A stretch of 64,000 nt of DNA, taken from Plantibacter sp050587525. GTDB taxonomy: Bacteria > Actinomycetota > Actinomycetes > Actinomycetales > Microbacteriaceae. This document shows positions 25,022-33,385 of this stretch, one piece after another. The stretch's first letter is position 1; each line of letters begins with the position of its first letter. The notes beneath the pieces were generated by a model. The model was not told where the DNA came from. It searched no databases and saw only the letters and a list, made by a program, of their open reading frames with translations. The position numbers and the translations under genes are program-made. The stretch spans positions 202,960 through 266,959 of the forward strand of contig NZ_JBOBFT010000007.1 in NCBI RefSeq assembly GCF_050587525.1, given 5' to 3'.

Positions 25022-25440
25022 CTTCTACAAGCTCAGTGACCGGGACCACACTTCGACAAGCTCAGTGACCGGGGCTGAGAGGCGCGGGGCATCGTGAGGG
25101 CAACGCACTTCGACAAGCTCAGTGACCGGAGCGAGAAGCGCGGCGGCATTGCGAGGGCAACGCACCTCGACAAGCTCAGTGAACGGAACGGATGGAGTGC
25201 GGAGAGACGGACGACCACAGCACTTCGCCGGGCTCAGCGACCGGGTCGGGCTCCGGGCTCCGGGAACTGGGCCTGTCGAAGGGCGATCGCCCGTGCAACC
25301 AGCGAGATCACCACCCGGACGGGCTCCGGGCTCTGGGAGGCGCTTCGACAAGCTCAGCGACCGACGCGGACGCCTCCGGAGCCCAGCGACCGGAGCGGAC
25401 GCCTCCGGAGTTCTCAGCGACGGGGCGGACGATTCCGGAG
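25022..25440. repeat. Array of degenerate CTTCGACAAGCTCAGTGACC repeats
   Basis: The unit CTTCGACAAGCTCAGTGACC recurs at 25022, 25051, 25108, 25165 (two changes), 25223 (degenerate) and 25343. Fragments of its 3' half (CAGCGACCGGAGCGGACG-like) recur at about 25380 and 25413. Copies are mostly in one orientation, unlike the hairpin pairs at 23311-23460, and spacing is irregular (about 29-120 bp). The array fills the roughly 500-base gap between the HNH gene and the stop of the EssC-like gene. No other gene or promoter is visible in this gap. Confidence 0.85.
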
Positions 25441-25441
25441 C

Positions 25442-28400
25442 TCAGTCGACGGGGACGAAGGCATCAGCGAGCGGCACCTGCACCCGCACGAGCGCACCAC
25501 GCGACGCGTACATGCCACGGCCCGGCGGGAAGTCCCGACGGGCGAGCCGTGGGAACGTCGTGCGGAGGACGAGATCGCCCTCCATCTGCTCCGGCTGCAA
25601 CAGGATGCCACGACGAGCACTCTTGATCTCGCCCATGAGCGGCCACGACGACGCCCAGCCGGACACCTCGTTCTCGGCGATCACAAGGTGGTCGCTCCGC
25701 TTGATGGTCTTGATGAGTTCGACGAGCGGCGGGTCCGCGATGCCGTTGAGGTAGTCGGAGATCGTCTCGATCACCACGACCGTCCGCTGGGTCGTGGTCT
25801 CCGCAGCGATCGCTGCCGACAGCATCTTTGCCTGCTCCGCGATCGCCTCCGGAGTCACCGCGGAGTCGTCCCAGTCGAGCGTGCGCAGGAGCTCGGACCG
25901 GCGGCTGCCGAAGTACACGAAGCGGGACGACGGGTCGAACCGACGAACTGCGGCGAGCAACGCGGCGACGGTGTTCGTCCGCCCGCTCCCGGGCGGGCCT
26001 CCGACGAGGAACGCACCGGTCGGGTCGAAGCCGATGGGCGCGAGGTCCGTGTCGCCGATGCCGAGGACGGGCTGGCCGGCGACGAGGGCGGGCAGCGCCT
26101 CAGCAGGCAGTTCCTTGGGGAGCGAGCCGATCGGTGGTGTCGTGATCGTATTGCCGCTGCGCACCATCGCTTCGGCCAGCCGGACGGTGGCCGCCGACTG
26201 ATCGGCGAGCACGGGAGAACCGCCGAGAATCGCGACCTGCGTCTCGAGGCCGTCGACGATCGCCCGCCCCGGTACGGATTCTGCGCTCAGGATGTCCTTC
26301 GGCACACCGAGGATCTGGTACCCGGTCTCGTCCGCGAGGCGCAGCACGATCTTGCGCTGCACACCGGAGCTGATGTTCGTGGGTACGGAACCGGGGCGGT
26401 CTGCGCTGAAGGCGACGTTGATGCCGAGCTGACGCCCGTCGGTGATGAACTGTTGGAAGAGCGCGTACCAGGTGGACAGGCCGAGCGTCGTCTCGAACTC
26501 CTGCCGGAAGGCTTGGAAGCCGTCGACCACGAGGAGGATCCGGCGTTCGTCGTGGCGTCCCGTCACGCGCCGGTAGTCGGTGATGGAGGAGGCGTTCGCC
26601 TCGGCGTAGCGGAGGCTGCGGTCGTCGATCTGCTCCTTCAGGAAGCGAAGGAGCCGGATGACCCGTTCCTGGTCGTCGCCCGGGATGATCGAGCCGACAT
26701 GCGGGAGCGCTTCGAGCATCCGCAGGCTGCCTGCGCCGAAATCGAGCCCGTACACCTCCACCGGTCCGCCGCGAGGTGTGATGCCGGCGGCCGTCGCGAG
26801 GGTCCGGAGCGCCGTGCTCTTGCCGGAACCGCCCGTGCCGAAGACCGCGATGTGTCCGTCGACGTCTGGCCGGAAGTACACGGGCTTCTGCTCTTGCGAA
26901 TCCGGGAGGTCTGCGACGCCGATGAGGAGTTCGGCGTCGGTGCGCTGGCGCAGCCGACCGAGGTCGTAGACGCTCGCGAGTTCGTCGAGCCAAGGTCGAC
27001 GCGGAGGCGGGATGGCGGCCTCGGTCGCCGCTTCGATGATCTGCGACACGATCCGCTGCTGGTCCGTCGGTCCGAGGTCGCGGTCCTCGTCGGCTTCGGC
27101 CCCGCGCGGTTCCTCCCAGCGCGTCTCGCCGCCGAACCGGAGCTCACGGACCTCGATGTCGGACCGCTTCGGTTCGTCGTTGGTCCAGCCGCCCGCGTAT
27201 CCGGACTGGAACGCGGTGAGTCGACCCGGACCGGTCTTCGCGATGCCGCGGCCGGGGACGCCCGGGTCGAAGTGTGCGGCGTCCTTGACGCCGACGACGT
27301 CCTGGCTGTCCGATTCGTCGGCCATTCGCAGCGCCACTCGGAGGTTCGTGTTGGCTCGCAGGTTGTCCTTGATGACACCGGCCGGGCGCTGTGTAGCCAT
27401 GATGAGGTGGATCCCGAGCGACCGGCCCCGCTGTGCGATGTCGACGACGCCGTCCACGAACTCCGGCACCTCACCGACGAGGGCGGCGAACTCGTCGATC
27501 ACGAGGACGAGCGCCGGCGGGCTGTCTGGGTCGCCGCGCTTCTCGAGTTCGAGGAGGTCCTTCGCCTTCTTGCGGTTGAGGAGATGCTCCCGGAAGTGCA
27601 GTTCAGCGCGGAGGCTCGTGAGCGCGCGTCGGACGAGGTGCGGGCTGAGGTCGGTGACGAGGCCGACGCAGTGCGGCAGCGTGACGCAATCGGCGAAGGC
27701 CGAGCCGCCCTTGTAGTCGACGAAGAGGAATGAGACGCGGTCGGGGCTGTACTCGGCGGCCATGCCGAGCACCCACGCCTGCAGGAACTCGCTCTTGCCG
27801 GCCCCCGTGGTGCCGCCGACGAGGGCGTGCGGACCCTGCGCGCGGAGGTCGAGGTGCATCGCGTCGACGCCGGACGAGCCGACCGTGGCACGGAGGCCTC
27901 CGGCGCGACGGGGCCTCGGGACTGCGCCCGGCGTCCGGTCGTGGATGGAGGAGTTCTGCCGCCAGCGGTCCACGACGGCGTCGCTCGATGACGCGAGGTC
28001 GGATCCGAGGAGCGTCACCATCGAGACCGAGCGCGGCAGGTCGCTCGAGTCCTCCACGAGCGCTCCGGCATCGATGACCGAAGCCATGCGGCGCGCGTAG
28101 TCGAGTGCGGTCTGCGGATCGACGTACTCCGGCCGAGCGTCCTCGATCGTGTAGCCGAGTCGCACGAGCCCGACGCTCGCCGGGGCGTCGACGCCGGAGC
28201 CCGCCTCGGGGACACGAAGGAATGTGCGGCACGCCGCGGGGAGGGACTGGACGTCCGGCCCGATCCAGATGGGGAAGACACCTGCATCGGCTGCGATCTC
28301 GGCCAGCTGGACGAGCCGCGCACGATCGACGCCGGCGTCGTCCGAGACGAGGAGGACGACCGATGGGACGGGTGACTTCGTTCCGGTGTCGCCGCCGCCC

Positions 28401-29965
28401 TTCGTGCCCACGTCTGCGCCACGTTCCTGTGCCGCGTGCTTGTCGTCGAGGGCGCCGCGTCGTGACGCCTCGGCGCGCGCGTCCTTGAGCCGAGTCGCCA
28501 CCAGCTCCTCGATCGCCGACAACAGCAGGTTGCCGCTCGACACGCTGTCCGCGAGGTGGTTGGCCTCGAGCGGGCTGTGGGGGGACGAGGCGTGCGGGAG
28601 CCATTTGACCCAGGAGAGCGACGACGACCACGAGGGTGAGACGATCGCCGAGACGACGAGCTCTGCGGGCGAGTGCAACGCCGTCAGCTGCACGAGCACG
28701 GCATTGACGGCGCCGCCAGCGGTCTCCGGCGAACCGGCGATGCCGAGGGCTCCCGCGTCGTACAGGTTGTCGATGATCGGGACGTCCGCGACCATCCCGA
28801 ACTCCTCTTTGACGGCCTCCAGGCGCTTCTGGAACTCGGGGAGATAGCCGTCGCGTGCTTTGCCGGAGATCTCGTTGCGCGAGGGCATCGTGCCGACTCC
28901 CAGCCGGACGTTGAGGAAGGCCCAGTGCTCCGGACGCCGCGTCCACAGCAGGGGCCCGCGTGTGAGGGCCTCCGTGAGCGCTTCCGATGTGGACGGCGCC
29001 TCGCGCATCCGGACGTCGTGCTCGATCACGCGTTCCTCCGCCAACTGCTCCTTGAGCGAGGCGAGCCGTTCGTCGAAGATCGCGATCTGCTTCTTGAGCT
29101 GGCGCTTGTTGCGCCCGCGCCCCGTGAAGTAGTTGCCGACGAGCATGAGCGGGGTCATGGCGATGAAGAGGAGCGAGATGGCGCTCTTCGTGATGATGAA
29201 CATCGCCCCGCCGACGAGGATGGGCGCGACCATGGCGAGGAGCGGGAACGGCTGACTCTCGCGCTCCGTGGGCGGCTCCGGTGCCGGGAACTCCTGGCCT
29301 GCGTAGCGGTGCTCAACGCGAGGCGAGCGGTTGAAGAACAACGGCCCGGCCTTCGGAACGACTCCGGACCTGGCGACCGTGTCCGAGTAGGCGAGCTCGA
29401 CCTCGGAGTCGCCGATGAGCATCCGCTCGCGGTCGGTGACTCGCAGGCGCTGCACGATGCCGCCGTCCACGACGATGCCGTTGGCCGCGCCGAGGTCGAT
29501 GACTTCCAGCTCGGCACCGATCTCGACCCGCGCGTGACGCTTCGAGACGAGTGGATCGCTGAGCACGACGTCGCACGACGGGTCCCGACCGATCGTCCAA
29601 CTGCCGGCCGGGAGCGTGAACTCGCGTCCGGCGTCCGGGCCGTCGAGGACACGGAGCACGGCGATCGTCGGGGCATGGCCGGTGCGCGCGGAGGCGTAGT
29701 ACACGCCGGCGTCCGCGAGTTCGATGACGGCGCCGGAGCCGACCCAGGCCTCCCCGATGGCGGCCTCGGGAGGGAGCGGGAGTGTTTCGCTGGATCCGGG
29801 CAACCGCGCGTGGAGGGTGAACTCTGCCGAGGCGGAGTCGGGGCCCTGCGGGTCCACTCGCGCGATCGTGCTCGCGACCTCCGCGATGCTTGCGGCGGCG
29901 TCCGTGGTCACGACGATGTCGTCGACGGTCCCCGTCGGTCTCGTGAGCGTGAGCTTGATGCGCAT
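25442..29965 (-). CDS. EssC-type type VII secretion ATPase (FHA - two TM - three FtsK/SpoIIIE domains)
   Basis: A 1507-residue motor of a type VII-like exporter. Residues 1-90 form a degenerate FHA or ubiquitin-like domain. Residues 100-195 form a canonical FHA domain (TIGRDPSCDVVLSDPLVSKRH). Two membrane helices span about 242-280, then come the ATPase modules. Module 1 has Walker A GGTTGAGKS (717-725) and Walker B VLVIDE (820-825). Module 2 has GTGGSGKS (1043-1050) but its Walker B ends in VVDG. Module 3 has GGPPGSGRT with Lys replaced by Arg. Length and domain order match firmicute EssC rather than mycobacterial EccC, which lacks FHA domains. The ATG at 29965 has AGGGGATC upstream. The predicted promoter carries the export-block palindrome. 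It presumably exports the WXG100-type proteins and the hydrolase. Confidence 0.93.
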   Translation of the reverse strand: MRIKLTLTRPTGTVDDIVVTTDAAASIAEVASTIARVDPQGPDSASAEFTLHARLPGSSETLPLPPEAAIGEAWVGSGAVIELADAGVYYASARTGHAPTIAVLRVLDGPDAGREFTLPAGSWTIGRDPSCDVVLSDPLVSKRHARVEIGAELEVIDLGAANGIVVDGGIVQRLRVTDRERMLIGDSEVELAYSDTVARSGVVPKAGPLFFNRSPRVEHRYAGQEFPAPEPPTERESQPFPLLAMVAPILVGGAMFIITKSAISLLFIAMTPLMLVGNYFTGRGRNKRQLKKQIAIFDERLASLKEQLAEERVIEHDVRMREAPSTSEALTEALTRGPLLWTRRPEHWAFLNVRLGVGTMPSRNEISGKARDGYLPEFQKRLEAVKEEFGMVADVPIIDNLYDAGALGIAGSPETAGGAVNAVLVQLTALHSPAELVVSAIVSPSWSSSLSWVKWLPHASSPHSPLEANHLADSVSSGNLLLSAIEELVATRLKDARAEASRRGALDDKHAAQERGADVGTKGGGDTGTKSPVPSVVLLVSDDAGVDRARLVQLAEIAADAGVFPIWIGPDVQSLPAACRTFLRVPEAGSGVDAPASVGLVRLGYTIEDARPEYVDPQTALDYARRMASVIDAGALVEDSSDLPRSVSMVTLLGSDLASSSDAVVDRWRQNSSIHDRTPGAVPRPRRAGGLRATVGSSGVDAMHLDLRAQGPHALVGGTTGAGKSEFLQAWVLGMAAEYSPDRVSFLFVDYKGGSAFADCVTLPHCVGLVTDLSPHLVRRALTSLRAELHFREHLLNRKKAKDLLELEKRGDPDSPPALVLVIDEFAALVGEVPEFVDGVVDIAQRGRSLGIHLIMATQRPAGVIKDNLRANTNLRVALRMADESDSQDVVGVKDAAHFDPGVPGRGIAKTGPGRLTAFQSGYAGGWTNDEPKRSDIEVRELRFGGETRWEEPRGAEADEDRDLGPTDQQRIVSQIIEAATEAAIPPPRRPWLDELASVYDLGRLRQRTDAELLIGVADLPDSQEQKPVYFRPDVDGHIAVFGTGGSGKSTALRTLATAAGITPRGGPVEVYGLDFGAGSLRMLEALPHVGSIIPGDDQERVIRLLRFLKEQIDDRSLRYAEANASSITDYRRVTGRHDERRILLVVDGFQAFRQEFETTLGLSTWYALFQQFITDGRQLGINVAFSADRPGSVPTNISSGVQRKIVLRLADETGYQILGVPKDILSAESVPGRAIVDGLETQVAILGGSPVLADQSAATVRLAEAMVRSGNTITTPPIGSLPKELPAEALPALVAGQPVLGIGDTDLAPIGFDPTGAFLVGGPPGSGRTNTVAALLAAVRRFDPSSRFVYFGSRRSELLRTLDWDDSAVTPEAIAEQAKMLSAAIAAETTTQRTVVVIETISDYLNGIADPPLVELIKTIKRSDHLVIAENEVSGWASSWPLMGEIKSARRGILLQPEQMEGDLVLRTTFPRLARRDFPPGRGMYASRGALVRVQVPLADAFVPVD

Positions 29966-30096
29966 CGGTGATCCCCTGTCGGCTCGCGGTCGCAGTGCCG
30001 AGCCTCGATCAGACTATCGACAGCCCCGAACAGGACGTCCGCGGCGTGGCCGCTGTGGAGAACTCCGCGCGCAGATCGGCCTGTGAGGCATCGTTC

Positions 30097-30142
30097 AGCG
30101 TAGCCGCGGAGCCGTGCCGATTCGATGGGGAGCGCTCCCCAT
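30097..30142 (-). promoter_or_regulatory. Palindrome-dependent promoter 3 (export block), upstream of the EssC-like gene
   Basis: The perfect palindrome ATGGGGAGCGCTCCCCAT at 30125-30142 is extended by CG on both sides to 22 bp (30123-30144). It is followed after exactly 22 bp on the minus strand by TACGCT (30102-30097), a TANNNT-type -10. It lies 15 bases past the stop of the upstream FHA gene and would give a leader of about 125 bases. Confidence 0.65.
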
Positions 30143-30158
30143 CGAGACCCGAATCTAC

Positions 30159-31343
30159 TCAGCCCCGCCGAACGACGATCGCGAACTCGCCGACGGTGAT
30201 CGTCGATCCGGGCTCCGCCGTCACGGTCGTTCCAGGGCTGCACACGACGACGGCGCCGGACGCATCGGTGACGGTCGTGCCGTTCGTCGAGTGCAGATCC
30301 GTCACCCGGAGCGCGCGGCGTCCGACGGTGATGGCCGTGTGTGTCTTCGACACCGACATGCGGGGGTCGAGGACGGCGACGAGCCTGGCGCCCGCGTACT
30401 CGGGTTGCGCGGCCGGGTTCCGCCCGATGAGCACGCTCGAGTCGAGCGCGACGGGGTCCCCGTTGGGGAGTTCCAGGATGAAGCCGCCGGCGACAGGCGA
30501 GACGACAGTGGCTTCGTCGATCGCGGCTGCGACGGGCACGGGCACGACGGGCACGGGCACGACGGGCGCAACAGGCGGAGTTGGCGCCGCAACGACGACC
30601 GGTAGAACCTGCACGTCGGGCGCCGCACGCGGGGCGCCGGGCAGAAGACCGGCCGGCACCTGAATGAGGCCGGGCGGGACCTCGATGCGAGGAGGCACGA
30701 CGTCAGATGATTCCGGCGGTTGCGCAGGCGCGATGGGGATGCCGGGCGAAGCAGCCGAGACTGCAGCCCGGACGGCAGCCGGGGCAGCAGCCGAGACGGG
30801 AGCGGGCACCGAAGCCGGAACCGAATCGGGAACGGTCGTCGTCTCCTCTGGCACGACGATCGGATCGTGCACGGCGGGTGTGTCCTGCACCATGGGCGCT
30901 TCAGGAGCACGGCCCCTCGGCGGAGCCTGCACCACGTGCGTTTCCGCTCCCACGCGCATCGACACCGTCGCGCCCGGATCGGCTTCGACGGCCAGCCGTG
31001 CGAGCCCTCGGAGGAAGGCGAGGTACGTCTCCTGACCGGCGAGCGACCGCACCCGCTTGACCTTCGCGATCGTGTGATCGAGCACGTAGGAGGAGGCCGC
31101 GGTCCCCCGCTGCGACCGACCGGTCGTGATGGCGAACGTCATGAGCGGCGCAGGTTCGTCCGCGGAAGCGACGCTCAGGCGGATGTCCGCGCTCGTCCCG
31201 CCGTCGATCGCCACCCATCGCCTCGTGGACTGGGCGTCCGCCCCGGACTCGGCCACGGCGGCCTGCACGAGTGCGACGATTCCGTCGGGTGCGACGGCGG
31301 CGTCCACGTCGATGCCGGTCCTCGCGAGCTCCTGCGGCTTCAT
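30159..31343 (-). CDS. FHA domain protein upstream of the EssC-like ATPase
   Basis: A 394-residue protein. The N-terminal 130 residues are a mixed alpha/beta domain resembling TerD/stress-type folds (VAIDGGTSADIRLSVAS). A Pro/Val/Ala-rich linker of about 150 residues follows. The C-terminal 100 residues form an FHA domain (LIGRNPAAQPEY, MSVSKTHTAITVG, LHSTNGTTV). It shares the linker-FHA layout of the 16819-18150 protein and may likewise read the kinase's phosphorylation marks, connecting signalling to the exporter. The ATG is at 31343. The gene is separated from the EssC-like gene by 193 bases containing that gene's promoter. Confidence 0.85.
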   Translation of the reverse strand: MKPQELARTGIDVDAAVAPDGIVALVQAAVAESGADAQSTRRWVAIDGGTSADIRLSVASADEPAPLMTFAITTGRSQRGTAASSYVLDHTIAKVKRVRSLAGQETYLAFLRGLARLAVEADPGATVSMRVGAETHVVQAPPRGRAPEAPMVQDTPAVHDPIVVPEETTTVPDSVPASVPAPVSAAAPAAVRAAVSAASPGIPIAPAQPPESSDVVPPRIEVPPGLIQVPAGLLPGAPRAAPDVQVLPVVVAAPTPPVAPVVPVPVVPVPVAAAIDEATVVSPVAGGFILELPNGDPVALDSSVLIGRNPAAQPEYAGARLVAVLDPRMSVSKTHTAITVGRRALRVTDLHSTNGTTVTDASGAVVVCSPGTTVTAEPGSTITVGEFAIVVRRG

Positions 31344-31469
31344 GCGTTCGTCCTCCCCGAGTACGGTGCCGTCACCGGTGCGGTGCGGTCAACAGTACGG
31401 CGCCGTCACCCGTGCGGTGCCGTCGCCCGTGCACGATTATGCCGCACGGCATCGCACGCACCGACTCTC

Positions 31470-31524
31470 CCACGGCAGGTCCACGGCAGGTCCACGGCAG
31501 GTCCATGTCAGGTCTATGGCAGCT
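31470..31524. repeat. Five tandem 11-bp repeats (CCACGGCAGGT)
   Basis: Three perfect units (31470-31480, 31481-31491, 31492-31502) are followed by two degenerate ones (31503-31513, 31514-31524). The last touches the TGA of the gene ending at 31524. A looser repetition of GTGCGGTGCCGTC-like words lies just before it (31370-31435). This gap of 180 bases otherwise holds nothing I can identify. Confidence 0.75.
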
Positions 31525-32015
31525 CACGGGGTGTCGCGCCGTTCCCAGGGCCAGCGCGGCCTCGGCGGATGCCCGGCGGCGTTCGCTGCGACGGCGGCCG
31601 CCGCGAGGACGGTCACGACCGCGATGACGCCGACCGCGATCGCGAACGGCCTGACCATCGTTGAGGCGAACAGGATGACGGCGTGCGCACCGTCGCCAGA
31701 CCCCAGCCACTCGAGGACGCCTCCCGTGAACGCGTAGAGGAACCACGCGACGACGCCGCAGACGAGTGCGAACCACACCTCAACGCGCGGCGGCACCCTG
31801 CGCGACTCACGCAGGATCATCACGAAGAGGAACACGGTCGGGACGACCACCATGATCGGGCCGACGAGTGGATTGGTGCCGACCTCTTCGATCACCTCGA
31901 GGTTGGTCAGGAGGCTGATGAAGCCGAACGCGCACACGACGAGCGCCACATACGTGACGACGGCGAACGGCGCGACCCACCAGGGCCCTCGCGACGAGCT
32001 CGGGCGGTCGGACAT
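31524..32015 (-). CDS. Small four-helix membrane protein
   Basis: A 163-residue protein with about four hydrophobic segments (near residues 13-37, 48-68, 80-100 and 112-142) and a basic Pro/Arg/Trp-rich tail (RPRWPWERRD). I do not recognise the family with certainty; it resembles small Microbacteriaceae integral-membrane families of unknown function. The ATG at 32015 lies one base after the preceding stop, so it is coupled to the 32017-33108 membrane protein. The pair, directly upstream of the FHA and EssC-like genes, could supply membrane parts of the exporter, but there is no motif evidence. Confidence 0.75.
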   Translation of the reverse strand: MSDRPSSSRGPWWVAPFAVVTYVALVVCAFGFISLLTNLEVIEEVGTNPLVGPIMVVVPTVFLFVMILRESRRVPPRVEVWFALVCGVVAWFLYAFTGGVLEWLGSGDGAHAVILFASTMVRPFAIAVGVIAVVTVLAAAAVAANAAGHPPRPRWPWERRDTP

Positions 32016-32016
32016 G

Positions 32017-33108
32017 TCAGCGTGCGACGGTGGGACCCGCGTCGAGCACCTGCTCGTACTCGCGCTGGGCTTCGAGGTTCTGCGCGCGGACCCTGCGTCC
32101 GTGGGCGCCGATCCACCCGCCGAGCCACACGGGGATCTCGCGGGCGACGACGAACGCGATGACCGGGCCGAATGCGAACGCGTTGTCGAGGACGAGCTTC
32201 AGCGATGCGGTGCCGCCGAGCTTCCACGCCTGCTCCTGCAGCAGGAAGCCGCCGAACCAGGACAGGTAGGTCACGAGGCCGATGACGAACCCGCCGAGGA
32301 CCCAGTGGACCCAGCCGGCCCGGTTGATGATGACCGCGGTGATCATCCAGGCGAAGAAGAACACGACGACGGGGACGATGAAGACCCAGCTCGTCACGAG
32401 GGAGAGGAGGATGTCGACGAAGTCGCCGCCCGCGCGCACGGTGGCGTTGGGGTAGACGAGCTGCAGGCCCGTCACCGCTGCTGCGTAGATCGCTGCGAAG
32501 ACGATTGTGCCGAGCAGGCCGATGAGGATGCCGAAACCGCGGTTGCCTCGGTCCCGCGGTGCTTCCGGCGCCTGCACGAAGAGCGGGAACTGCTGCTGCG
32601 CAGGAGTGAGCGGCTGTGAGCCGGCCTCCGGGACCGGCGCGTACGCCGCCGCCGGGTAGGGGTGCTGCTCGTCGTCGACGACGGTGCTCGCCACCGTCGG
32701 TGTTCCTTCGTCATCGACCTGTCGGTCCGACGGTTCGGACCAGGCCTGACGGACGGGCAGCGGTTCGCGGGCGGCGGGAGCAGAGGGCGCGGTCTCAGGC
32801 ACGATGACGACGGGCTCGGAGACGGCTGGGCTGCTGAGATCCGGCTCGTCGAGGATCGGCGGGACGACGACGGGCTCTGCGGCGCGGGCGTCGGCCTGGG
32901 CGTCATCGGAGCGCTCTGCAGGCAACTCGGACGGTGGGATCACCGCGGTGTGGCCGGCTTCCTCATGCGAGCGCGCCGAGTCGGATGCGACGGTCTCGTC
33001 CGCTCCGGCATCGGCGGCGTCGACGGCGTCACGCGCGGCGGCATCACGCGCGACGGCATCCGCCTCGGCACGATCCGACGGACCTGATGCGGGGGTCGGG
33101 TTGCTCAT
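32017..33108 (-). CDS. Membrane protein with acidic cytoplasmic N-terminal half
   Basis: A 363-residue product. Residues 1-175 are low-complexity, acidic and Ala/Pro-rich. The C-terminal half has four hydrophobic helices (starting GFGILIGLLGTIVFAAIYAA, SLVTSWVFIVPVVVFFFAW, WVLGGFVIGLVTYLSW and FGPVIAFVVAREIPVW) and a short basic end. Family not recognised. The ATG at 33108 was chosen over upstream codons because AAGGAG precedes it at the right distance. First gene of a two-gene unit with the 31524-32015 membrane protein. Confidence 0.8.
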   Translation of the reverse strand: MSNPTPASGPSDRAEADAVARDAAARDAVDAADAGADETVASDSARSHEEAGHTAVIPPSELPAERSDDAQADARAAEPVVVPPILDEPDLSSPAVSEPVVIVPETAPSAPAAREPLPVRQAWSEPSDRQVDDEGTPTVASTVVDDEQHPYPAAAYAPVPEAGSQPLTPAQQQFPLFVQAPEAPRDRGNRGFGILIGLLGTIVFAAIYAAAVTGLQLVYPNATVRAGGDFVDILLSLVTSWVFIVPVVVFFFAWMITAVIINRAGWVHWVLGGFVIGLVTYLSWFGGFLLQEQAWKLGGTASLKLVLDNAFAFGPVIAFVVAREIPVWLGGWIGAHGRRVRAQNLEAQREYEQVLDAGPTVAR

Positions 33109-33385
33109 GACTCGCTCCTTCATCGGCGCCGTGGCGGCACCTCGTCCGCCACTGTAGCAACGGTGCGGGCCGATGCCGGGGAACCGCGCTGGGCGGCTGG
33201 GGACTTGACATCGCAGCCCTCGCAAGGCTCCGAGCCCGATTCAGGCCGAATTCAGGCCGAACGGCAATCGTCGGCATAGCTCGGATTGCTCTGATGGAGG
33301 CACGTGTTCGACCGGCTCCTCCCCCGTGCCGGTCGGCACGCCTCTTCGCCCCACGCCTCTTCCCCACGCCTCGGAGCCCCACCGC

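Noticed and set aside
25022..25440. Possible CRISPR array
   Set aside because: Repeat copies are irregularly spaced, degenerate and without uniform unique spacers, and no cas genes are near.
25094..29971. Plus-strand frames opposite the EssC-like gene
   Set aside because: Shadow frames; the minus-strand product has complete FHA and FtsK motifs.
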